This document shows positions 1 through 5,240 of a stretch of 5,447 nucleotides of DNA, in pieces. Origin of the DNA: Pseudomonadota bacterium (GTDB taxonomy: Bacteria; Pseudomonadota; Gammaproteobacteria; Acidithiobacillales; Acidithiobacillaceae); assembly GCA_021840785.1 (NCBI GenBank), contig JAKBXD010000132.1:1-5447 (forward strand), in the 5' to 3' direction. The position numbers and the translations under genes were made by a program. Under the pieces are notes generated by a model. It was not told where the DNA came from. It did not search any database and was given only the letters and a program-made list of their open reading frames with translations. The stretch's first letter is position 1, and each line of letters starts with the position of its first letter.

Positions 1-497
1 GGGTCACCGTGGGTCCATCACTCTATGCGGAAACCTACGCCCGGAATGCCAGTTTTACGTCTCCCGGTTATGGTGGTTACTTCAGCCCGCAAATGATGGC
101 ACAACCCTCCCTCAGTGCGAGTGCCAGCCATTGGTGGCATGGCGGGGCCATCAATATGAGCGCCGCCATCGGTTATCAATGGCTGCGTCAGGGCGGGGGG
201 CCTTACCTGGGCTTTAGCCCGCTGCGCCATCAGATAACCCCGCCACTGAGCGCTCAGGGCCTGTCCCTGTCTCCCTATGCGGCCTCCAGTGGCAGCAATA
301 TCGCGGGATCGGTCAATGTGGTACTGACACAGCGGCTCAGTACCCACTGGTATCTCGATGCCGGCGCTGCCTATCAGGCCAATCCCGCTTTTCAGCAGGC
401 CCAGGCGGGCCTCGATATCCGTTATGTCTTTGGCGAAAACCATGCCCGCACGTTTATACCCGCTCAGTATGTGGCCGGGATGGGGCGCTATGAATAA
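1..497 (+). CDS. bcsC: BcsC C-terminal part: cellulose export outer-membrane beta-barrel (5' partial)
   Basis: The frame is open from the first bases of the window (the first full codon is GTC at 3) and ends with TAA at 495-497, so this is the last ~164 residues of a longer protein. The valine-threonine codons before GTG at position 9 are in frame, so that GTG is probably internal, not the start. The text has alternating aromatic/hydrophobic and polar stretches rich in Gly, Ser, Tyr and Trp (for example SHWWHGGAINMSAAIGYQW, then THWYLDAGAAYQ, then AGLDIRYVF). This is the pattern of antiparallel outer-membrane strands and fits the C-terminal domain of BcsC, the TPR-plus-barrel porin that exports cellulose through the outer membrane. 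The gene is followed at 29 nt by bcsZ, its usual operon partner, which strengthens the call. One oddity is a tail of about 20 residues after the last strand-like segment RYVF, rather than an ending on the strand's aromatic residue. The TPR part lies outside the window. Confidence 0.85.
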   Translation, partial: VTVGPSLYAETYARNASFTSPGYGGYFSPQMMAQPSLSASASHWWHGGAINMSAAIGYQWLRQGGGPYLGFSPLRHQITPPLSAQGLSLSPYAASSGSNIAGSVNVVLTQRLSTHWYLDAGAAYQANPAFQQAQAGLDIRYVFGENHARTFIPAQYVAGMGRYE

Positions 498-526
498 AAG
501 CCGCGATATCCATAGGGAGAACCGCC

Positions 527-1777
527 ATGCGTGAGTGGAACCTTCAACCGGAGCCATCCGGGAGTGCGTCCTCGTCCTCAACGCGCAGCAGGAATCTGCG
601 CCGTTGGTTGCAGTCGCGGGCCCGGTGGCTGGGACTGGGGTCGCTGGCCATGCTGTTCGCGGTGGAAGGCTGCGCGATGCTGCCCACCACCGGCGATTCA
701 GCGCCCAATCCCGCACCCTGGTACCAATTTTGGACCAGCTATCAGGCCAAGTTTATTGATTCGCAGGGACGGGTCATCGACTGGGATGACGGCGGAATCA
801 CCACGTCAGAGGGGCAGTCCTACGCCTTGTTTTTTGCACTGGTGGCGAACAATCCCAAACTGTTCCAGAACATTCTGACCTGGACCCAGGATAACCTCGC
901 GCAAGGGAGCCTTGCCGCGCACTTGCCCGCCTGGCGCTGGGGCGAGCGCCCCAACAAAACCTGGGGCGTGCTCGATACCCACTCGGCAGCGGACGCGGAC
1001 TTGTGGATCGCCTACACCTTGATTCAGGCCGGGCGCCTGTGGAACCGCAATAGCTACACCGCGATAGGCACGCTGCTGGCCAAACGCATCGCCGAGCAAG
1101 AGGTCGTCACCCTACCAGGCACCGGACCGATGCTTATACCCGGAAATACGGGATTCCACATCGCCCCGAATACCTACGTCTTCAACCCCAGTTATCTGCC
1201 GCTGCCCGTCGTGGAGGGCTTGGCCCACGCCTTACCGCACGGCCCCTGGCGCGCCATGGCCGCGCATCTGCCCGACTTTATCAAAGCGGTCAGCCCCCAT
1301 GGCTTCGCGCCAGACTGGGTGGCCTATTCCCCGCAACAGGGGTACCACATAGCCCCCCAGGGACCCAATGGCAGCTACAACGCCATCCGCGTATACCTCT
1401 GGGCCGGCATGAGCAACCCCGACACCCCGGGCGCCCAACGTATCCTGGACAGTGTTTCGGGCATGGCGAACTACCTGCAATCGCATCTGCTGCCACCCGT
1501 GAGTGAAAACTGGCAAACGGGCACCACCACCGGGACGGGTCCTGCGGGCTTCTCTGCAGCCCTGATCCCCTACCTGATGCAAAAAAACAGGAATACGGAA
1601 GCGCACAACCAGTGGCTCAGACTCAATGCAGACTATGACCGTGCCGATGGTCTCTACGGCAAAACACCCCATTACTATGATCAAAACCTCGCCCTCTTCG
1701 CCCTGGGATGGGCCTACCACACCATACACTTTAACCATAACGGCGAACTGAAGCCTACTTGGTCAAATCCGAAATAG
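527..1777 (+). CDS. bcsZ: BcsZ: GH8 endo-1,4-beta-glucanase of the cellulose synthase operon
   Basis: A 416-residue glycoside hydrolase family 8 protein. In known systems BcsZ cleaves beta-1,4-glucan in the periplasm and tunes cellulose secretion. The start is ATG 527, with AGGGAGA at 514-520 six bases upstream. Alignment by eye with E. coli BcsZ is collinear over most of the length. ITTSEGQSY at 91-99 holds the general acid Glu95 (E. coli Glu55). The AADADLW stretch at 154-160 keeps Asp156 and Asp158. KRIAEQEVVTLPG (186-198), FNPSYLP (219-225) and GPAGFSAALIPYL (near 340) are also conserved. In contrast, SYNAIRVYLW at 283-292 has Asn285 where E. coli has Asp243, the general base, so hydrolysis may be weak or use another base. 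The protein is longer than the 368-residue E. coli one mainly because of the N-terminus: about 23 polar/basic residues, an RRWLQ stretch, a hydrophobic core and then VEGC (Cys49), which could be a lipobox-like or Tat-like export signal. Tandem stops TAG TGA end the gene. Confidence 0.93.
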   Translation: MREWNLQPEPSGSASSSSTRSRNLRRWLQSRARWLGLGSLAMLFAVEGCAMLPTTGDSAPNPAPWYQFWTSYQAKFIDSQGRVIDWDDGGITTSEGQSYALFFALVANNPKLFQNILTWTQDNLAQGSLAAHLPAWRWGERPNKTWGVLDTHSAADADLWIAYTLIQAGRLWNRNSYTAIGTLLAKRIAEQEVVTLPGTGPMLIPGNTGFHIAPNTYVFNPSYLPLPVVEGLAHALPHGPWRAMAAHLPDFIKAVSPHGFAPDWVAYSPQQGYHIAPQGPNGSYNAIRVYLWAGMSNPDTPGAQRILDSVSGMANYLQSHLLPPVSENWQTGTTTGTGPAGFSAALIPYLMQKNRNTEAHNQWLRLNADYDRADGLYGKTPHYYDQNLALFALGWAYHTIHFNHNGELKPTWSNPK

Positions 1778-1812
1778 TGAAAATACGCCACGTTGCATGA
1801 CATAAGCTCAAT

Positions 1813-1817
1813 GGAGG
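1813..1817 (+). promoter_or_regulatory. Shine-Dalgarno GGAGG for the diguanylate cyclase
   Basis: GGAGG lies four bases before ATG 1822. It is the main reason for choosing this upstream start, because the first ~85 codons of the frame show no recognisable domain. Confidence 0.6.
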
Positions 1818-1821
1818 CACC

Positions 1822-3168
1822 ATGACCACTAACAGACACCCGACACACAGGCAACAAAAAAAACCAAGTGCCCATATAAATACGGTATCTCTGGTAGGCG
1901 TACAAATACCGATTATCCAGGCATCCTGGACGGCAGTTCCTGGTTGCTACCAATTTCAGAAAGATGAAAGTGGCTATGGGTCTCGATCCCGTGGCACAAA
2001 GCAGGACGATGGAAAATGTCAAATGGGAACAGGTGCATCAAGGGTAGGACCGACGACAAATCGCCACATTGGAAACGCACCCAAGTTGATTGACCTTGGT
2101 CATCTCATACATAGGTGGACCATTTTACGGTCACCTTCCACGGATGAGTGCCCTGTAACTGGCGAGGATTATCACCAATTCTACGATCTGCTAGGTGATG
2201 TTTTTCGAACTGAGGCGCACCTCGACGTAAATAACGAGCGATTGTTTAATGACTTTTGCAGACGGCTGTTGGCGGCATTGGCTCCTTTGAAATGGTCCAG
2301 CCTTGTCAGTTTAACTAATACACAAAAACCATCGCAGATAGCACATCGCATGCTCACCTTGCGCAGTGATGCCAACAATAGACGCCCGATTACCCCAGTG
2401 ATTGGAGAGAAATTACCTGAAAAAGCCGATATATACGATTTGTCGCTGCCAGAAACTCCCGCCGGCTTACGTATGCTGCGCGATCTTGTCCAGGAGGCGG
2501 CCATACTTCCCGTTCGCCTGGACCACCAGAGAGCGCTATGGATACTTGGAAGCAACCAGTCTGGATATCTTAACCGCCTTGGGCTAAAGCATCTACTCAT
2601 GGTGCCGAAAATGCTGGAATTGGTGGCGTCCGCCAAAGAACAGGCTCACCGTGATCCGCTGACAGGATTACCTAATCGGGCGTACCTAAAACCACGACTG
2701 GCGGAAGCTAAAGCCCGAAGCATTCGCCAGAATACATTATTTGCGCTGGGTGTACTTGATCTGGATGATTTCAAGAAAGTGAATGATACACTCGGCCATA
2801 AAGCCGGAGACTGGATATTGCGGGAGATGGCGAAGCGACTGAAAAAAGTACTGCGGTCATCCGATGCCTTGATTCGGCTTGGTGGTGATGAATTTATCAT
2901 ACTATTGGAAAACATCAATGATTGTGATGGCCTGGATATCATATTGGATCGCATCAAGAATGTGACGAATGAATCCTACATTTATCATGATCATAAAATG
3001 CAAATAGATGTCAGCCTGGGCTTAACCATATATCCTTTTGATAACAGCCCGGATGACACCTTAGTGCATCATGCAGATCATGCACTTTACGCCGCGAAAG
3101 CCACCAAAACGACCAGGAGGCGGTTTTTTACGTTATACAGTGAACTATATGGGAGGTCAGTTTCATGA
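1822..3168 (+). CDS. Diguanylate cyclase with GAF-like N-terminal region and C-terminal GGDEF domain
   Basis: A 448-residue protein that should make cyclic di-GMP from two GTP. The GGDEF domain runs from about residue 275 to 437: DPLTGLPNR at 278-286, the metal/nucleotide segment LDLDDFKKVND at 312-322, the catalytic signature GGDEF at 354-358, and ADHALYAAK at 418-426. The product-inhibition I-site is intact: RSSD at 345-348, five residues before GGDEF. The family's usual Gly-Arg-Asn after ALYxAK is replaced by KTTRRRFF. Residues ~140-270 contain predicted helices and strands ending in a helix that runs into the GGDEF domain, which resembles a divergent GAF sensor; this is inferred from pattern only. 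No transmembrane segment is seen, so the protein is probably cytoplasmic. The first ~85 residues are basic, low in hydrophobic residues and look unstructured; a later start is possible. The gene follows bcsZ by 44 nt without a visible terminator, so it probably feeds cyclic di-GMP to the cellulose synthase BcsA. It is markedly AT-richer than bcsC/bcsZ. Confidence 0.9.
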   Translation: MTTNRHPTHRQQKKPSAHINTVSLVGVQIPIIQASWTAVPGCYQFQKDESGYGSRSRGTKQDDGKCQMGTGASRVGPTTNRHIGNAPKLIDLGHLIHRWTILRSPSTDECPVTGEDYHQFYDLLGDVFRTEAHLDVNNERLFNDFCRRLLAALAPLKWSSLVSLTNTQKPSQIAHRMLTLRSDANNRRPITPVIGEKLPEKADIYDLSLPETPAGLRMLRDLVQEAAILPVRLDHQRALWILGSNQSGYLNRLGLKHLLMVPKMLELVASAKEQAHRDPLTGLPNRAYLKPRLAEAKARSIRQNTLFALGVLDLDDFKKVNDTLGHKAGDWILREMAKRLKKVLRSSDALIRLGGDEFIILLENINDCDGLDIILDRIKNVTNESYIYHDHKMQIDVSLGLTIYPFDNSPDDTLVHHADHALYAAKATKTTRRRFFTLYSELYGRSVS

Positions 3169-3488
3169 AAACTCAAGCAATGCATACGAGTCGTCAGAAT
3201 AACGGGCAATCGGTATCGCAACGACTCGGCGCACAAAGAACATCCTGCAGTGATGCATCTCAACCTGAGTCCGCACTAAATGCTTTGCCAGCCGAGTTGA
3301 TCAAAGTCTGTTTTTCCCTGGAAAACGCTCGCTATGATCTAGGCAATGGACACCACGGTGCGGCGGAGGCCACACTCACCAGGCTGATTATTCGACTGAC
3401 AAGCCTTCTAGAACATTTACCACCATCAAAAAAAGAGGTTCAGTTGAAAGATACCAATACAACGGAGCTTATTGGCAATGCTCTATGA
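3165..3488 (+). CDS. Small hypothetical protein, translationally coupled to the cyclase
   Basis: A 107-residue protein of a family I do not recognise. Its ATG (3165-3167) overlaps the cyclase stop TGA (3166-3168) as ATGA, and GGGAGG at 3151-3156 sits eight bases upstream, so translation is probably coupled to the cyclase. The first ~38 residues are polar (many Ser, Gln and Asn) and look disordered. Residues ~40-85 form a likely helical hairpin: AELIKVCFSLENARYDLG, then GAAEATLTRLIIRLTSLLEHL. The tail is charged. There is no signal peptide or transmembrane segment, so it is probably cytoplasmic. The tight coupling suggests a partner or regulator of the cyclase, but that is inference from position only. 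Confidence 0.7.
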   Translation: MKTQAMHTSRQNNGQSVSQRLGAQRTSCSDASQPESALNALPAELIKVCFSLENARYDLGNGHHGAAEATLTRLIIRLTSLLEHLPPSKKEVQLKDTNTTELIGNAL

Positions 3489-3526
3489 TGCACGATCAAA
3501 AAATGTGGACACCCATCCTGTTCATT

Positions 3527-3532
3527 AAGGAG
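3527..3532 (+). promoter_or_regulatory. Shine-Dalgarno AAGGAG that sets the start at 3539
   Basis: AAGGAG is six bases before ATG 3539 and in frame with an upstream ATG at 3485. The 3485 start has no comparable site and would add 18 residues unlike the rest, so this site decides the start. Confidence 0.75.
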
Positions 3533-3538
3533 ATAAAA

Positions 3539-3934
3539 ATGCGTTCAATTACATTGCCGACAACAGTTACTCGCGGTGTTTTCCATGTGGGTCTGGTTGC
3601 GCGTATGCATGAGGATAGTTCACTGATTCTGATCAACGCGCTGCGCGAACTGGCTGCTGGACTTAACGATATAATTAGCGCTTATCCGGCGGATGTTGAG
3701 ATCTCCAATGCCCATGACTTGACTAGAGACCTACTGGATATGGAGTATTTACTGCTATTGATGCTGGAGGAGGCCCGTACCCAGGGACAGAACATTAATA
3801 AACAGTGTTCAGTAAGTCAGTTGCTTGATAGCCTCATGGGGTTACGTTGGGAGATTGGGAGGAGGTCATCTGATCATGACATGATGGCAGTTGAAGATCG
3901 CGTGTATTCGCCTGTAGCAAAGTTACTCCAGTAA
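3539..3934 (+). CDS. Small helical hypothetical protein downstream of the cyclase
   Basis: A 131-residue protein of unknown family. The ATG at 3539 is preferred over an in-frame ATG at 3485 because of the AAGGAG site six bases upstream. The product begins MRSITLPTTVTRGVFHVGL and is then mostly helical: residues ~24-42 (SLILINALRELAAGLNDII), ~55-80 with a leucine-rich DLLDMEYLLLLMLEEAR, and ~95-110 (SQLLDSLMGLRWEIGRR). It looks like a small soluble helical bundle. There is no export signal; the LLLLML run is short, flanked by acidic residues, and unlikely to be a membrane segment. It lies 50 nt after the previous small gene on the same strand and shares its AT-richer composition, so it is probably the last gene of the transcription unit. 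No sequence similarity to the 107-residue neighbour was evident by eye. Confidence 0.72.
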   Translation: MRSITLPTTVTRGVFHVGLVARMHEDSSLILINALRELAAGLNDIISAYPADVEISNAHDLTRDLLDMEYLLLLMLEEARTQGQNINKQCSVSQLLDSLMGLRWEIGRRSSDHDMMAVEDRVYSPVAKLLQ

Positions 3935-4028
3935 ATAGGTGGGAACGCAGGCAACGATCGCCAACTGCTATTATTGTAACCACTTCGTGGAAATCTGTAT
4001 TAAGAAATTACCGGCGGGCAATAAGCAC

Positions 4029-4053
4029 GAGACAGAAGGATGTCTTCTGTCTC
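4029..4053. terminator. Perfect 10-bp hairpin between convergent genes, candidate bidirectional terminator
   Basis: GAGACAGAAG (4029-4038), a 5-nt loop GATGT, then CTTCTGTCTC (4044-4053) form a perfect stem. It lies about 95 nt after the last + strand stop and just beyond the stop of the - strand ORF that ends at 4060, exactly where a shared terminator is expected. No strong T-run follows on either strand, so intrinsic termination is plausible but not certain. Confidence 0.55.
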
Positions 4054-4059
4054 ACCGAT

Positions 4060-4389
4060 TCAGTTAGTATAAGCATGCCGTTTTGTACGAAAACTGCTAC
4101 AGCTAGCCGGCTCGTACCTCAATGCGTGGCATAGTGACCTGCTGGCATATCGACGCGCCATCATATTGACATATCGCTCAATAGTTTCGTGTGAGAGCCT
4201 TTCTACTTCGTTGCAGCGTGCTGCTATCCAACAACCAGCCTTGTAGCCGTTGCCGATTTTCAGGCTTAGATTATCGAAGAGGGTGAGGGGCACACGAATA
4301 CGCAGGTGTTTACCCGAAGTAGTGGTGAAATCCATGGTAATGTGCCAATGCGGAGAGATGTGCGCCAGGGTATTGCTTGATTTATCCAT
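4060..4389 (-). CDS. Orphan hypothetical ORF in the decayed mobile region
   Basis: A 109-residue reading frame from ATG 4389 to TGA 4060, on the opposite strand to the bcs unit. I do not recognise the family. The first ~75 residues read like a folded protein: HWHITMDFTTTSGKHLRIRV suggests paired strands, and ERLSHETIERYVNMMARRYA suggests an amphipathic helix. The last ~30 residues are less protein-like and rich in Cys, Ser and Arg. The ribosome binding site is weak (GAAG about nine bases upstream). The start lies some 40 nt from a 17-bp palindromic motif at 4439-4455. It could be a cargo gene of a mobile element, possibly itself truncated or fused at the 3' end. It overlaps the 3' tail of the fused AbiEii-like frame, and of the two this is the more protein-like reading. 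Confidence 0.45.
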   Translation of the reverse strand: MDKSSNTLAHISPHWHITMDFTTTSGKHLRIRVPLTLFDNLSLKIGNGYKAGCWIAARCNEVERLSHETIERYVNMMARRYASRSLCHALRYEPASCSSFRTKRHAYTN

Positions 4390-4703
4390 ATTGTGCGCTT
4401 CAGTTGTTTTTGGGGGGCAGGGCAGCGGGGCGGGCGATCGTCTTCCGGGTAGACGATTTTAGGACGGGCTGAACCATCGGTTAGCGGGGATGGCACCCGC
4501 AAGGGATGGTAATCAGAGGCTTTGCCATGCGCGTGGGGCTTGTCGTCGGCAGGGCGCTTTATCTGGTCAGCGCCTGAGACTTTAGCCACCGTGCCGCCAC
4601 CGATGGTCCATTCGAGCTTGGGCAGATGAGGGGGTAGGGAATCTATCGCCGACATGGCCCTGTCGAAAAGTGGTTCCCAGGATTGCAGCCGGCTGGAATC
4701 CAT
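4266..4703 (-). pseudogene. Truncated AbiEii-like nucleotidyltransferase 5' end fused to unrelated sequence
   Basis: From ATG 4703 the first ~40 residues ([17 protein letters not shown] at the start, then [10 protein letters not shown]) look like the N-terminus of AbiEii/AbiGii-family nucleotidyltransferase toxins, where a WTxGGGT motif opens the nucleotidyltransferase fold. The family normally continues with a segment carrying the metal-binding Asp-x-Asp (as in SKDIDIF). Here the sequence switches after residue 40 (about 4584) to a polar, proline-rich stretch (for example DGSARPKIVYPEDDRPP) and then runs on to a stop at 4266 through the start of the 109-codon ORF. The catalytic aspartates are missing, so the toxin is dead. 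The switch looks like a deletion junction. The ATG overlaps the stop of the upstream gene as TGATG, the kind of tight coupling usual in toxin-antitoxin pairs. Family assignment rests on a short match read by eye. Confidence 0.55.
4432..4455 (+). repeat. Left copy of an inverted repeat, containing a 17-bp near-palindrome
   Basis: GGGCGA followed by TCGTCTTCCGGGTAGACG. It matches the reverse complement of 5213-5240 at 23 of 24 aligned positions, plus a 4-nt insertion in the right copy. The core CGTCTTCCGGGTAGACG (4439-4455) is itself an imperfect palindrome with one unpaired position per arm. Confidence 0.75.
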
Positions 4704-4974
4704 CACGCAGCCCAGGCATCCAGCGGAAAATGAAAGTGCTTCGGAAACCCAGGCCGGACGTACTGGTCCAGAGCGGCAAGTGCCTGCTTAATGGGGATAT
4801 GGCGGCCACGCAAAAGCCGAGCTGCGCTCCTAGGTCACACTCATAAAAGAATGCCTGCAACCCCATGGTGTCCGCCTCGGCGGTGCCGCGCAGCCAAGCC
4901 TCCAGATCATCACCCGTCACCATGACGTGACGCGGGGCGTTGATTGTGGTCAATACCATCCAGTCTTTGTTCAT
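4703..4974 (-). pseudogene. Frameshifted small gene upstream of the AbiEii-like fragment, possible antitoxin partner
   Basis: Reading from ATG 4974, about 57 residues ([19 protein letters not shown], then [19 protein letters not shown], to about QLGFCVAA) are protein-like. After about 4800 that frame loses coherence, while the neighbouring frame becomes protein-like ([17 protein letters not shown], then [12 protein letters not shown]) and stops at TGA 4705-4703, overlapping the next ATG as TGATG. One lost base (or two gained) between about 4833 and 4795 would restore a single ~90-residue product. I do not recognise the family. The overlap with an AbiEii-like gene suggests an antitoxin or partner, but the sequence shows no AbiEi-type winged-helix pattern that I can see. 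The upstream boundary is unclear because the frame is open into the HsdM-like scrap and there is no clear Shine-Dalgarno site. Confidence 0.5.
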
Positions 4975-5022
4975 ATCCAACAGTTTAATCCGTATCGGTC
5001 CAGCCGCAAGGGAGCAATTGTG

Positions 5023-5151
5023 CTTGCCGTTCTTGCCCGCGGCCTTGTTTTTGGAGAGAAACCACAGGTTGGCAGGAATCGGCGTGTTGGTGAACAGTTG
5101 CCCCGGCAGGGCCACCATGCACTCCACTCTGACATCGGGGCCCACGCGCAA
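5023..5151 (-). pseudogene. hsdM: Internal fragment of a type I restriction-modification methylase (HsdM-like)
   Basis: About 36 residues carry the conserved HsdM stretch [12 protein letters not shown], then [16 protein letters not shown] and GKNGK, which in the family follows the catalytic core of the N6-adenine methyltransferase domain. Upstream the frame meets a stop codon within ~25 codons. Downstream, after GKNGK, the expected Arg/Gly-Glu-x-Leu-Phe-Ile-Asp-Ala continuation is missing and the frame runs into unrelated sequence. The SAM-binding and NPPF motifs are absent, so this is a scrap left by deletions on both sides and cannot be an active enzyme. It shows that a type I restriction system once stood here or nearby. 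Confidence 0.7.
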
Positions 5152-5170
5152 ACAGCGGAGGCCGACTTAG

Positions 5171-5186
5171 CGTCTACCCGGTGACG
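5171..5186 (+). repeat. Degenerate copy of the 17-bp palindromic motif
   Basis: CGTCTACCCGGTGACG resembles the 4439-4455 core with a one-base deletion in the right arm. Similarity continues rightwards (both are followed by ATT and, after a gap, GGG-TGAA), giving a ~35-bp imperfect direct repeat of 4439-4473. Its start is 42 bp from the start of the next copy. Confidence 0.5.
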
Positions 5187-5212
5187 ATTCCTAGATGGGA
5201 TGAAAGAACGGC

Positions 5213-5240
5213 CGTCTACCGGGAAGACGACCTATCGCCC
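5213..5240 (-). repeat. Right copy of the inverted repeat, overlapping the end of the zinc-ribbon gene
   Basis: On the - strand it reads GGGCGA, TAGG, then TCGTCTTCCCGGTAGACG. It is the inverted partner of 4432-4455, and together they bracket 757 bp. The stop codon of the zinc-ribbon ORF (5218-5216) lies inside the palindromic core (5213-5229). Confidence 0.75.

Noticed and set aside
18..716. Long open frame on the - strand (232 codons) across bcsC and the start of bcsZ
   Set aside because: It is antisense to two well-supported genes, is rich in Arg/Pro/Gly as expected of a GC-rich shadow frame, and shows no domain pattern.
1232..1738. Open frame on the - strand inside bcsZ (168 codons)
   Set aside because: It lies wholly opposite conserved GH8 coding sequence and has no recognisable motif.
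1778..2080. Possible cyclic di-GMP riboswitch or other leader RNA before or within the cyclase start
   Set aside because: I could not find the conserved GEMM core or a convincing paired structure.
3485..3538. Upstream ATG adding 18 residues to the 131-residue protein
   Set aside because: It lacks a clear ribosome site of its own, while AAGGAG is ideally placed for ATG 3539.
3980..3990. Small inverted repeat CCAC-TTC-GTGG after the last + strand gene
   Set aside because: A 4-bp stem with no T-run is too weak to call a terminator.
4927..5184. Open frames on the + strand in the mobile remnant
   Set aside because: They are opposite the HsdM-like and partner-gene sequences, which match known or coherent protein patterns on the - strand.
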